Assembly: GCF_024868665.1 (NCBI RefSeq)
Contig: NC_079892.1
Location: 1,940,785 to 2,004,784 of the forward strand
From: Triplophysa rosa
Lineage: Eukaryota; Chordata; Actinopteri; Cypriniformes; Nemacheilidae
Direction: 5' to 3'
Length of the DNA stretch: 64,000 nucleotides
A model generated the notes under the pieces. It was not told the origin of the DNA. It was given only the letters and a program-made list of their open reading frames with translations, and searched no databases. A program made the translations under genes and the position numbers. Shown here piece after piece: positions 39,801 through 54,900 of this stretch (its first letter is position 1; the number at the start of each line of letters is the position of its first letter).

Positions 39801-42274
39801 GAAGTTGAAGTGTACTGTAGTATATTATAGCAAATACTACACTTTGTTTATGTACTATATACAATAGTGAACTGATAGTAAAGACTGTAGGATTCAATGT
39901 TTACTATGGTAAACTGTGGCAGACTGTATATTATGGTAAATACTGCACTTTCTTCATGTATACTACAGTATCCTGTAGCATTAACTATAGTAAACTGCAG
40001 TATACTTCAATATTTACTTCAATAAAACATTGTAGTATCTAGGAATTTGACTACTGTTTACTATAATAAATGCTAAAGTATTTTTATGTGGGATGAGAAA
40101 TTAATTGACAAAAGTATCCCTCATTAGTCAACAATATCTGAAAGAAGAGTAAACATGACCTGTAGCGAGCTGTATAAAAATCTCTATGAATTTCGACAAA
40201 ATGAAGGTGAAAAGATTAGTTTACTAAAATTAAAACTTGAAAAACATTTCTGTTTATTAAAATCAAATAAAATATTGGTCTCAAAATTATTCGAAAAACT
40301 TAAACTTAAAAATTTTAACGTTGACTAAGTTTAAGGCAAAATTATAATAATAAACAAAAACTAAAATAAAAAAAGTAAAAATAAATGTTATATAGCAACA
40401 TAAAAAATAAACAAATTAATAATAAAACGACAAAAGCATATAACAAAATTTCTAAAAATGTAACCAAAATTAACATAAAAACTAAAAATAAACAAATTAA
40501 AGCTAATTTAAAATATTAATAAAACTAAACAAAATAATATTAATAACTTTGTTTCAAACTTATTTCTAATGCGTACTCACCTAATTTAGATTTTAAATTT
40601 AATATTGTTATATACAGAATTGTTGAAAGTAAAAAAGTATGTAAAGCAAGCACATTATAAGTAGCTGCAATCCATAACTATTGCCTCTCTATCGCCATCT
40701 CTGTTTAAAACATAAAACTGCAGGTTACTTTACATATTAAAATTCAATTCAATCAAACTGTCATTTCCTGCAAAATCGTACCCGATAACTCAAATTATAA
40801 GCCTATCATTTTCAATAATGATGTTTTTCAAAAATTGATGAAATACAAATGATTTGAACATATGAGTTTGTGGAGTGATCTCACAGTTCGGAGTGAATTT
40901 AGAAAGTTAAGTCACAACCTACGATTACTGACGAGTTCAAAGGTCAGGAGCTCACCTGGAGACCCTCAGGGTGATCTGGACGTAGTTTAAGAAGACAGTC
41001 CTGCTAAACTCAAACTCAAGGTGAAAATAGACCTGTAATGAACCAAACAAAAAACAAACCATCAATGTCAACGAGGAGAAAAACAACAAGAGACAAGCAG
41101 GACATTTGCGTAAATAAAGCTGTTCTTCAGTCATTGGCAGGAGAAACTGGATTTAAAGTGAAGGTCCCACAGAACCAGCAGAGGAATGAAGGATTGTGGG
41201 ACGCCGCCAGCGCTGGAAACCGCAGGCGGAGAGAGAAACTAAATAAGGTGAATCACAGAAGAGACCTGCAAACTCGAGACGATCGCTATGTGCAGAATGA
41301 GCTCAGACTGCCATCAACGAATATCAACATATGAAGAGAATTATGGGATTTCACTCCATCAATGATTTTCCATACGTCACAAACACAGATCTCTGTTTTC
41401 AGCTCTGACCTCCTAACTTTGAACATGTGACATTTCTTCCAGATGAGCTGATTTTCTTGGAAATATATTTTTGTACGGTGTTGATCACTCACATCAGAAT
41501 CCTCACTAATATTCTCATGCGCGATAGATTTGGATTGGACTGGTTCGGGTCTCACCTGAGCGTTTGACTTCATGAAGGGAGCGCTGATGTTGCAGGTCCG
41601 GTGAACATTTGGATCATCAAAGTTCGGACACTCAATCGCAACGTCTGAAGGTCCCTGAAAGACAAACACCCCTTCGGTTTGACTCTGAAACACACACACA
41701 CACAGACTGAAGCCCATTGTTGGGCATCTTACTCATGTCTTAAGGTTGAGAGAGCGAGCGAGAACATTAAAGACAGACCTTCACCACCAGACTGGAGAGG
41801 AGCAGGTTTGGAGAGTGTGTCACGTGCAGGATGGTGTTGTATGCGTTCTCTCCTCTGTTCTCCAAATGAGCCTCCAGCAGAACTTTCCTCCTGTGTGCTT
41901 CTATCACCCGCTCACTGCTCATCCTCACCCTCTGACGGGCACACAGAGGCCACCCCACTCTCTCCTGACGCCCACAGAACTGCCTGAGACACACACAGAG
42001 AGAGACCGAGAGAAAGAGAGAGATAGGCTGTGAATGTGTGTGTGTGGACATGTTTTTATATCCCAGTGGGGACCTAAACCTGAATGCACACCAACTCATG
42101 GTGTCCCCATGGGCAAAGAAGCTTATTAATCGTACAGAACGATTTGTTTTCAAAATCTAAAAATGCTTATAACATGCTTTAGGTTTAGGGGTTGGGTTAG
42201 GGGATAACATATACAGTTTGTACAGTATACAATCATTACACAAATGGACTGTCCCCATGGAGATAATAAACCAG

Positions 42275-42318
<44 letters not shown>

Positions 42319-45300
42319 ATGTGTGTCTCTGTGAGTGTGGACAAACCTGCGATCTAATAAGTCAGAGCTGCTCTGCAGGACGAGGTTTGGAAAACACTGA
42401 TCATCATCATCACAACCATTCCAGAATGGAAGCTAGACAAAGAGAGAGAGAGAGTGTCATACGTCTATAGAAAAACACGTGACAAACATCTGAATCCAGG
42501 TTTAAAGCTGAAGATTATCGGTCTGTCTGTCTGACCTCTGACGTCAGGCTGGTGGGCCAGCCATCATCCAGCACAGGACCCTCCTCCACGTTCTGTAGTC
42601 CAACATTCACAGTGAAAATGATCGGCTGTGTGTAATCTGTCACTTCCTGTGTGGACACAAACACTCACATTTCAACACTTGTAAATAGTAAATACTGGTT
42701 GTAAATGTACAGCGACCCTCAAAGCATGTCACTATTAAAATGTCCCAGTGATGAGTGTTAAACCTCTTGTGCACTCTCATGTTTTAAAGAGTGACTGAAG
42801 TGCTGTTTTTCGAGCGGAACACTGTGAATGAGTACACGTGTGTTTTTAAACAAGTGTATAAACTCACATGTACATGAAAGAAGAGTCGCTGGCAGTATTC
42901 TGTATCAGGATGAACGGTGATGTGTGTGGGCTGCTGGAGGTCTGTGCTGTCAAACACCGCTCGGGGGAAATATCTGTTCTCCTCAAACCTACAGCTGTAC
43001 CTCAGCGCTGAAGAGAGAGAGAGAGAGAATGATTGTGGTAAAGAGACCTTTCAAACAAACTTCAGACAGAAATGACACAGACACATTTGCTTCTGACGGA
43101 AGGACAGAGTCACACACCCACTGTTTTTGGATCAGACATTGGCGTCTGCGCTGTGACGTTCAAACAAACTGTGGCCAACATACACGACACCTCACGTCCG
43201 GCTCTGACGCAGTCTTTATTAAACACGTTCACCTTCGAGGGTTCAAAGTTCACGCCGATCCCCACACGCACAACACTACGAGACCTGCTCAGAAACACAT
43301 GCAAACATAGTTGAGAAATCCACGACTTCTGACTTCAGAATTGGGCAAACTGAGGTGTCGCCGAGATCTCCATTTGTTCTCTTAGTTTCATTCACACTTT
43401 ATAAACATTAATGAATGCATTTGGTTTATAAATGAACAATCAATTTACAGCGCAAATAAATCATCTAATGATAAAGATAATTCATTAAAATCAAGTCGAA
43501 ATGTATTTGTGTGATTTAGTGATCAACATTAAAATGCAAATGACTTAAAACCATTGTAAACTTGAGTTCAAATACTTCAGTAAATCCTTCACATCTGAAA
43601 TGTTTCTTTTTTATGAAACCCACCAAAGAAGAACTGCAGCCCCCAAGGAGCCCACGGACAGATCTACGAGTCCATCTTTGTTCAAATCCATCGTCCCGTG
43701 AACGCTGCGGCCAAAATACAGCAGACCCGAGGAGATTTCACTGGCCGATATCCTCTGTGAAAGAGAGTAATAAGACTTTAACATTGAGAAGATCAATAGG
43801 CAACAGTAGCACGGTGACATCACTGTGACAGTTCACCCAAAACTGTTAAATTCAGTCATCATTTATTCCCCCTCGTGCGGTTCAAAACTTGTATGTGACT
43901 TCTTTCTGTGGTGGAACACAAAAGAAGATGTTTTGAGAAATGTCTAAGTGGTTTTGTGTTCATAGCATGGAAGTCAATGGGGTTCAATAACGTTTGATTA
44001 CCAACCTTCTTCAAAATATCTTCTTTTGTGTTCTGCTGAAGAAAGAAAGCCAAACAGGTTTGGAATGACATGAGGGTGAATAACGATGATTTTTATTTGA
44101 ATCTGCACCCAAGACTAATAGCATCCCATTCATAATGTGCTTGAGTCAAACCTGTTTGTGTTTGGGGTGGATGCCGTTTTGCCGGCCGTAGAAAACATAG
44201 ATCGCCCCCTTGTGGTTTTCCTCCAGAGGCGCTCCCACCACCAGCTCTCTGAAGCCATCTCCATTCAGATCCGGAAGAGCCGACATGGCCGCGCCAAACC
44301 GAGAATCAAGAGACTGTTCTGATGGTCCAAGAGCTCCATCTGCTATAAAATGTCCCTGTAGGAGCGAGAGAGACAAATCACAGAGGAGATCTCTTTAATA
44401 TCGCATTTATTCGTTTTAGACATCAATGAGATTAAACGGAGAGCGAATGGAAACGTTTGCTTAGGTCTCAGATGTTTCTCCTGAGAAAAAGAGTCCGTTA
44501 GTTTCAGAAGAGATGTCAAGTCAAGCTGAGCTCAGATTTGTCTCATCTGCGATCAAAAGTCCATATTATTGAAGATCTCAATGTGAACTCAAACATTTCT
44601 CACCGAAAGATGATTTGACCTCGACATTCTACATTCACTTTACACCTCCAGACTCCTCGTGTGTTTCAACAATCCTCTCATTTGTTTTGGATGACTTGAC
44701 CTGTCTGATCTCACCTCTGGCATGATGGTGTAGATGTAGACGCGTCCCGTCTCCCAGCCTCGGTGGAAGTACATGGGAGCGCTGACCAGGAGGAGATCCG
44801 TCACTCCGTTGTTGTCCAGGTCGACAGGTGCCAGCTCGCTGCCATAATACGACCCGATCTACGAAACATGCCAACACAAAAAACAACGAATCGATACATT
44901 TGTGAGGTTTCTGAACTCACATTTCACTCCTTAAACTTCTCCTTGGACTTACAAACATTCAAGAACAGGAGAAAAACTTTATGACATTCCTGTATAAATG
45001 CTTCACACACACACACAAACACACAGTCTAGTGCATAACAGGTTGATGGTTGTGTCTCTTCGCCCGGGAGCGTTTGAGTGTTTGTTGCGTGCATTCATGC
45101 GGGCCACGCACACACAAACACACAGATGAGATGCACATGGGCTCCAGAGACGCCCGCCATCTGAGTCTAGACCTTCACGCGGCGTCTCTCGTCCGCACAC
45201 ATGTTCTGCATTAATCTACCAATCAAACGCCACCGTTTCAGTGAGAGAAGGTACGAAGAAACACAGACAGACGGATGAAGAATAGAGCCACAGGGAAACC

Positions 45301-48300
45301 TGATGGTTCAGGCCAAGAGAACGAGACAGGAGCTCATCGTCTGACACACACGTTTACCGTTATCCACAATAAATCCCCACAAAGTCACGCTCAATCCTGT
45401 TTAACCACCAACTCCAAACATATTTCAAAGAAGACGTTGTTATTGGATGGACGACCTGTTGTCCGTGCAGAGAGTGAAGGATGGTGAGGTTTCCGCTGTT
45501 GGTCAGGGTGAAGATGACCACTTTCCCCGTGTGGTTGAATCGAGGAGCTCCAGCGACGTACAGCTGACCGTGTTGAGCCGAGACCACCGAGGACACCGTG
45601 TACCCTAAAAACACGTCAAATTCACACCTGACACGAATGACAGCCGAAACAAATCTGTCATTTCTCGTTATTACGCTTAAAAAAACACACAAAATTCGGC
45701 CAGTTTTGAGATCCATGCAAAAAGTATAAATAAAAAGAGTGAATTATACGTAAGTAAAATGAAATGTTTTATTTAGAAGATATACTACTATCAATGAAGT
45801 ATAAGTGTACTATTTCAATACTACTTGGGACTAAATTGGCCCACTTTTTAGTTCATAAAAGTGTACTCTAAGTTTATATACTTTAAGCGTATAGTAGTAA
45901 ACTTTGAGTACACTTTGTTTCCACTGCAACTATACTACAAGTAAACCTATAAGTATATTGATAAACAAAAAAAAATTCTACAAGTATTGAACTAGTAAAC
46001 TAGTTTATGACAGCATACTTTTCATCAGGGGCGGAATGGCCATCTGGCGTACCGGGCGTTAACGTATTGGGCCGTAACGGAGGCATTGGCCACTTAGACG
46101 GACGTATTATAAATGCGAATGCACGCAACGCGTGAAGCTTCAACCCCCAATACGGGCAACAGGATGTGATGTCATACTGTCCGTCTCTTGTTCCCAGTAA
46201 AAAGTGTATTTGTAGGTGATGTTCTTACCCAGATAAGCTCCGTGGTTTTTCAGTTCCTCTGGAAACTCTTTCAGATAAGAGGATTTGGGTGGGATGACTT
46301 TTCCGTGACGGGTATCCTTCAGAACCGCTCCGTTCCAGTCGTACGCTCCAACGGCACCAAACAGAATCCCGTCCTGCAGAGAAACAAACACATCTTCACT
46401 TATGTGCTTCTCGATTATAAGAGGAACAAACTCTTGACTCGATCAAAATCATCAACAACAGTTAATACAATCAACAAATGGTGTTTAAAAACAACATCAC
46501 TACACATAATAATACAGATTAAGTGGCAAACCTTTACAAGAGTACAGTTGCTATGGTAACACTGTGATGTGATCATTATTGTAATATACCACGGTACTCG
46601 TTCATTGTCAGTTTTGTTTAGCATGACATCAGTATGATGGCAGTGTTCTGTAAAGCACTGGTTCTCAAACTTTTTCATTGTTTAGCCCCCTTTGTGTAGA
46701 GTGCATCGATTTGGGGCCCCCCAATAAAAACGTATAATCTTAAACTCAGAATTTTAATTGTTATACAATGCTGGAACATCAATACTTTTGGTTGTAGGTC
46801 TTATTTTTCTGATGTTTGATTGCATAAAATGAATGATAAATTTCTATATTTCATATAATGCCACAAAAGCTGTGGCCCCCCTGGATCCATCTTGGGACCC
46901 CCCAGGGGGCCACAACCCCCAGTTTGAGAACCACAGCTGTAAAGTATAGATTTATAACAATACCGTTGTACTTTTTGTAAGAAAACATACACACACAACT
47001 GAACAAAATTGAGAATGAATAACATACACACATATCACCTGTGGGACTCAGTGAGTATTATGGGATATTGGCAGTGATTCCGGTACTATACATGATGTAA
47101 AAAGAGAGGCTGCCAAACTCTCCCGCAGCTCCAGAGCCAAAACTCTGCACCGCATTAACATCAGCACCTCTCGAACACAAATCAACCGATGACCAACATC
47201 ACCAAACCACAACCCACAGCGAGCAGTTCAAAGTCATCCCCATCACACCCTGACTGAATGTCCAAGACTAACAAACAACATAGTGGCGTTTGCCATGATA
47301 TTAAAGAGGTTTAAAAGTGGTTGCCATGGTGTTAATACATGGTTGCTAGGGTGACTGCAAAGGTTTTTAGTATGCATTTTACAAGTCACATACTAACACA
47401 AACTCAAAATACAAGCAATAATAAAACTGGAGGAAAGATTTGGCTGATGTGCAGGTCAATGCACAAGAAAAGCATTTGGAGAGGAAACAGTCGGGATGAT
47501 ATTTGGAAGAAGGACCAGCAGCAGTGGGATGAGTCAGAGGAGAAACGTATTCAGTCATCTGTAGCTCACCGCTCTGTGTGCCAAAACCTTCCTCATGCAA
47601 TGTCGACGTGGACGCTTGAACCGCTTCCATGGCACAATTGCACGATAAACTCTCTCCGATACTCTCAGTACGCACTGTTCCATTCATTTTATGAGTTGTG
47701 CTAGCTAAAACAAACTCGTGAACAAATACAAAATATTAAATGTGAGTAGAACTGAAAACAGCATAACATGCTGCTAACTATTCAAAACAGCACAGCATTG
47801 CTCGTGTTTTCATGTAGAAGATGTCACAATCACTCTATTTGTATTTGTTTTGACGGAAGTGTGCAGTATCTTACAGTGTTTTGTTAAAATTTATGATGAT
47901 AATTTCAAGAACTATACCTGTGAAAGCTGTAGAATCAAATCAATTCAGTTCATATTATGGAACACTAAAGAAGATATTTTGAAAATGTTTCATACAATGT
48001 AAGTCAATGGAGTTCAGGGTTGTTTGGTTACCAACATTCTTCAAAATATCTTCTTTTGTATTTTGCAGAAGAAAAAAACTCATACAGGTTTGTACTGACA
48101 TGAGGATGAATAAATAATGAAAGAATTTTCATTTTGGGGTGAAATATCCCTTTAAGGCCATTCACAACAATGCTGAAAACGATATGAAAATAAAGTTTTA
48201 AAAGTCGTTCTACATGAAGAAAACAGTGCAGATAAACAGTTGTCATTCTTGGTGTGTACATGCTACACAAGTGCGTGAACGGAAACTTTCAAAGTCCTGT

Positions 48301-48863
48301 GAGACATCACAAAGTGCATTAGCGTTATCTCTCTTTTGTGGTTCATTTTCTCTTTCAGCTCAATAATCTAGTAAATGGAATACGTTTTCATTCATGCATT
48401 TGGCCGATGCTTTTATCCAAAGCAATTTACAGAACATTCCAGCTATACATTTATGACTGTGTGCATTCCCAGCATTCTTTGCACCAACACAGGGCCGCAA
48501 ACATTTAAACATGCATACGTAAACCATCAATCAAGTCACTCACTTTAAGACAATCTGTTCTATTATGATGTCTTAAAAGTCAGCACAGGGTTTTGAGTTT
48601 TTGAAGGTCTGGCACGTCTTTATTTCACACAAAACCAAAGCAGTCTAGTTTAGCATGTCACGCTCAAGCTAATAAACCGATTGCCACATTTTTATTTTCA
48701 TCGGATTACGTTTTATTTGCTGTTAGACGGTCACCGAACCGTTTTCCATTATAAAACAAAACTTAGTTATTCCTTGAAAATATTTACAGCCACAAGCGAA
48801 TAAAGCAAAAAGCTCCATCACAAAGGCAGTCACATGTTCAAGCGCACACATTAAAACACTAGG

Positions 48864-48948
<85 letters not shown>

Positions 48949-51900
48949 AGCTGGAAAAGCTTGAATCAACAAAACCATATGTGTTCTCTGGAGCCCGTTC
49001 CCTCGCAGAAATCCAAAGAGGAAAACTTTCCGAGACGATATCTTTCCTCTCAGATTGCCACTGTCGAGAGACGCTCCAGGGATTTTGTTTTTCTTGGTGC
49101 AAGTTGTCCTTCTACTAACTCGAAATCTGCCCGGGACCTTCATACCCTTCATCTACCTGTCTCATTTCTCTGAACCGCTCTCAACAACTTTAAACATCAA
49201 CAATCTGCCTCAACGTGATCGAACTACAGGAATGTAATGCTTCTGTGGGGTGAAAAGCAGTAAACAAGCGATCCTTTACATCTTTATTTTGACTGCGATG
49301 GCGTAGTTTCTGCTCCGGGCTAATGGAAGAGTTTAAAACGCGAGGCGAAAGGGTAAAGAGCGAAATAACAACATTTCACGAAACATCGCTGAGTGCTTAA
49401 TGCAATTCCCCGCGCATTAGACATGTGGTCAATATTTACTGTACATCTCTGAACTCACCTCCACGATATGGGAGGAGAAACCAGCCTGAGACATCTGCAA
49501 ACCAAAGGCCGTCTCGTTCTGGATGGTGCCTGCAAAAAAAGATAAATGGTGAAGTTCAGTGATGCGTTATGGTTAAGATGTGATTTCTCTATCATACCTT
49601 CCAAGCTGAAGATTTTCTCTCCCAGAGCATCGACGATATCCTTCAGTGCAGATTCATCCGTCACGCTGAAGAAATGTTCTTCGGGATCTGTGGCGATGGA
49701 CTTGATTTCCCTCAGAAAGGCCTCGGGATTGATGCCTCGCCGATTGTAGTAGCCAAGAACCTGAAAATGCATTGGAATAGTCGAACCGTGAGACAACGGC
49801 CTGAGAAACGACGCTCAGGTGTCCACACCTGCCAACCCGTCTGAACACAACTCGAGAATCTGAGCGTCTGGAAGATCCGCTTGGACTCACAGCGATCCCG
49901 TACAACGTGATGTTGTCCTTCTCGCTTTCCTCGACGACGTTCTGTAAGTCTGCGCTGTCGTGCGACTCCCCGTCTGTGATCACGATTATGACCTTCTTAG
50001 CATCCGGACGACCTCCGTGTTTGAACGCTTGAGTTCTGTAATGAATACACAGATTTCAGTTATGCTCGCTAGTAATGTATAAGGCACGTTTTACAACAAC
50101 AAGTGCTTTACAAAAAGATCAAATAAAGCATTGGGAGATTGAACAAACACATCAAATTCACAGGATAACGTCACGATAGCATGAAAAAAAATCAATCAAA
50201 AAACATCTTTACACTTTTACAGCTATATCGTACCGTGCCACATTGATCCCCAGAGCCGTGCGGGTTTCCTCTCCACCTCGCTGATCGATGTTTTTGGCAG
50301 CGGCTACGACCTCATCAACAGTACGGAAATCACTCAGACGAAACTCGTGGACAACTCGCTCTCCGTACTGAACAATTCCCACCTGAGAACCCAATCCAAC
50401 AGCCGCTCAGTTAGAAAAATAGTCTTATATGTCTAAAAATAGACTGAATTTTTATAGTCTGTTGTTGCTCGATTAATCTGATTTGTTTTGATGTACATAA
50501 AGATTCAAGAGCAAAAAATAGGGATGAAAACGCATAAGAGGCAAACTGATTTCGCGGCTCATGACACACCTGGATTTGTCCTGGGCCGATGTAAAACTTC
50601 TGTAAGACATTGATGAGGAAATCTTGCACCTCGTACCAGGGGTAGATGGAGTTTGATCCGTCTAACACAATGACTATGTCCATGTAAGTCTCACATCCTG
50701 TGGAAAATATCTGTTAACATCTTTCAAATTAAGTATGATTAGGAATGAAAACGTGGTGTGAATGAGCCTTTACTCAAACAAAACTTTCAGGTGATTTAGG
50801 GTGATGTGCCAGATAATAATTTGTGTGCGGGGAGGGGGGTGTTGTGGGGGGAGGTTCTGTAAGCATCTACAGGAAAATGACTTTATTCAGAGGCATTTCA
50901 GTTTCGCATTTAATCTGTCGTTATTTTCTTCTGAACAGGTCCGTGTAGTATTTCTTTACTTTGAAAGGCCGGAGCAATGGTGTGGGTGAATTTAAAGGTG
51001 CTGTTGACCCTCGAGCAGACGCCCGGGCTGTAGTATGAACTTCCACACTCATGTGACCACAGCGGTCCACACGCCTGTAAAACAGCACAGTGTTAACACC
51101 ATTAATGTTGAACGCAACACTTCTGTTGTAATGCAGACTTACCACAAAGCTGTTGTCTCTGGGGTTTGAGGTGAGAGTCATTCCTAACCTCATTCTGTCT
51201 TTGCGCTCAGACACATTGTTCAGGGAAATCTTTCCTTTAAAACAGTCAAATATGCTGTAATCAGACGGGTGATATGATGCTGTAATCAGACGGGTGATAT
51301 GATGTAGATGGGTGATATGATGATATAATGAGACGAGTGATATTTTGATGTAATCAGACAGGTGATCTGATGCTGTAATCACACGGGTGATATGATGCTG
51401 TAATCAGACAGGTGATATGATGCTGTAATCAGACGGGTGATATGATGATGTAATCAGACAGGTGATATGATGCTGTAATCAGACGGGTGATATGATGCTT
51501 TAATCAGACGGGTAATATGACGATGTAATCAGACAGGTGATATGATGCTGTAATCAGATGGGTGATATGATGCTGTAATCAGACAGGTGATATGATGCAG
51601 ATGGGAGTTATGATGATGTAATCAGATGGGTAATATGACACTTTTATCAGACGGGTGATATGATGATGTAATCAGACAGGTGATATGATGCAAATGGGTG
51701 ATATGATGACGTACCTAGATGCAGCCGTGTGCAGTTGGTCACAGGTTTGTTGTTTATTGGACATCTGTAGACATCACCTGTCTGCTGTTTACCACTCTTC
51801 TCAAAGGGAGCACCAACTAACAGCCTGAAATACAAACAAATATTTGCTCAAATACCTATATAACATTGTTTATTTGAGCCTTATTGAATGTTTTTTTAAT

Positions 51901-54900
51901 TAAATTACTTTAATTATAAAATACTTTATTTATTAATTTGTAAACTAATTAGGTCAACATTATATGTTTTTTTATGGTAAATAAAGAAAACATTACATGA
52001 GCCCAAAAGCATGAAGCTCTTCAGCAGATTTTCCGGCTTCTGATGAAACAGATATCCCAGAAACCAACTGCACAACACTGCGATGCTTCTCACAATCATA
52101 TCCAAACGCAACCACAAACCACATCCCAAAGTTTGGCCGGTGACATCCATTCATGTGAATGTTTACATTCCTCTCTTGCCGCTCTGACCCTTCTGTCAAT
52201 CCTGACATACCTTCATCACAAAGCCTGTTGAGAAAACAGCTCGGAGCGGCGTGAGGACATTCACGTGAGGACAGTCTTGGCTCCTCAGAGGGGTTTATGA
52301 ACACTTGATTGAGGCTTTGTAGCGGTTGTTTTTAACTTTGACTCTGTGATGGGCACCGCTCCGAATGTCACTTACTGATGGAATGCACGGTTACTCTCTG
52401 GCACCCGTAGAGAAGGTTTAGTCTATGCTGAGACAGTTATGTGAAGAACGTCTAGTTCAACCCAAACGTTTTTCTAAGCTATTTGACGCTAATACAACAC
52501 GGCAAAACATCCAGAGCTCAAACTGGAGCTCAACCGAGCTACACACTGTAAACCATTTAAAACCATCAAAACCCATCAGCTGAGACAACTTGAAAGAACC
52601 CAAAGCGGTTTTTAGCATTACATTTAACTTTTAAATGTTTTCTTTGAACTTCAAGAGCTCCATTGACATTTTTAAAAAGCATCAATACAAAGTCAACTGA
52701 GGTCATTGAGTTCTTCTCTCAAAGCCAGTAGACGTGTCAGACTCAAATACACTTAGTTGGTCTTTAGTCTGAACCCAAAAGCACGTGTGTGAAACAAGAT
52801 TTGTTCAAACCACATTTCTATGCGTTTAGAAATCTGACTATTATTGGACTTTCAGAAATGTGTTTTGGCGTGAGAAGTCAGATCAGATTAGTATAAGCAT
52901 TATCCCAGATATAACGCTGCCGTCTGAACAAACAGATTGAATTCCATCACTCGCAAACAGAATAAAATTGTTGATTTGTGGGAAGAGGAAGGTGAGAGGT
53001 CAAGTTTATTGTTGTAACTTAAATCACTGGGATGAGTTAAAACAAAAACTATTGCCAAGAGTTTAGAATGGCTCCATTACCCACAACAGTAGCTTACAAT
53101 TAACATATCAAAATTTTATTTCACAATTTTTAGAATAATAAATAAATAGCTTTTTGGCAAATGATTAACATATTAATAAAAACAAAGTTCTGAATGGATG
53201 TTTTATCAATATTTATATGAGAGCAACACTAATGCTGTGTTCACACCAAATGCGAACAATCACGTTCCGCGCTCTTTATTACCCGCGGGAGAAGTTTGTT
53301 ATTTCTGAGTGAGTTACGCGGAATATCCCGCGACGGGGAGTGTCTTCACGCATCAAACAGTAGGTGTCGATTAGCTCTTCGTGCGAATTTCTCGCCTGCC
53401 ACGAGTTTGCGTCTGTCTTTGCATTGACTTTGTACTTTACTTGCACAAATCGCTTAATTCGCGTGTGGTGTGAACGCAGCATAACATCCTCTGAACTTGA
53501 GGGACCCAAAACAAAATTCCTGCGCAGTAAATCTCATTCCAGAGGGACGAGCGCAGCACACGGTTTGTCTTGATCCGCTGCGTCTGAGATGGGACGCACA
53601 GAAGGGGGTTTGGGAATTACAGGCCACAAAACACATACTTTCCAGAACTCGCAAGTGCTGCCGAGACAAGTGCGAATACTTTCCACTTATTTACCTGCGG
53701 ACATCAAAGAGCCCCAGATGTCTCGCTGCTGGGGGGACCGTGACTTATTTACCCAACCTTACGATAAAACAACAGGAAGCTGACGTCCGGATTGGTGGTT
53801 TTTGTGCAGTAGGAGTTCTGTTAATGATGTTTATACTTTTGTGTCTAGGGTTTTACGACTCAAAAAAAGGCTTTGTTTTAAAAGGCCGTAAACAATAACG
53901 GCGTAAATGTAGTTGATTAGTCTTAAAATGAGTTACAGTAAAAATCTGGACGGGTTACAGTAAAGACTGTTTGCTCAACAGCATTTCACATGTTTATGCT
54001 CAAAACATCGAGTCTGTATAGACGTTTGTCTGCATGTTTTAGTGCAGGTTCAGCAACCGATCTCACAGAATTAAGAATTTACAGTAACAAAATAGAAACT
54101 AATTTCCTCCATTTCCCAGAGAGATTCATCTACAGGCACATAAACCTGTATATGATAAATAAACAGAACTTACATCATCGGTTTAAATGAGAAACGCTTT
54201 TGTGTACTGCTCATTTTTTACCCATAAATCCGTGCAGACACTGACTGCAGTTGAGGTATGATGTTTAATAGTGTTGCGAGAGCGACACCGTTTCAAGACC
54301 GAATCTGAGACTTTATCTTTGCCAGCAGACGGTGGAAGTATGCGAGCGATTACATTTCATCTGATAAAACACAAGTGATGAAGAAGAGTTTCACAAAGCT
54401 GCTGAAGTCACAAATGAGATCTCAAAAATATCTCCGATCAAACAACAACTGCTCGTCAGACGTTTCTCGTAAGAAGAGTCCAGTAATCTCAGAAGTAACT
54501 GTGCTCACATTTCCCAAGAAACCAAAGTCTGCAATTAAACGTCAGAGATCGCAATATAATTTAAGCAAATGCAAATGACGAGAGCTGCCATGTCCGTAAT
54601 AATATGTCAACGAATAACTCTTTTGTGTCCTAAAGTTTGGGAGAAAGATCTGAGACAAACGTTGCTAAACCTCAATGAAACGACAGAAATCTGAGCAACA
54701 TGACAAACCTTCTCAGATCCATATTCACACGGACGCAAATATACTGTAAATCAAAGAACATCTCGTTCTGAACATTCTGAATCTATAGAAAGTGAGAAAT
54801 CTTTTCATTTACACAGCGATCAGTAGGATAAACATCATGTTACCATTTCCGTCCTCCGGCCTCGTGCTGTTGAACTGTGTATCCAAACTGAGCGTCCTTT

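Noticed and set aside
53497..53898. 133-codon plus-strand frame inside itga11 intron 2
   Set aside because: Opposite strand to itga11, next to a MITE, no domain and no conservation argument. Likely chance.
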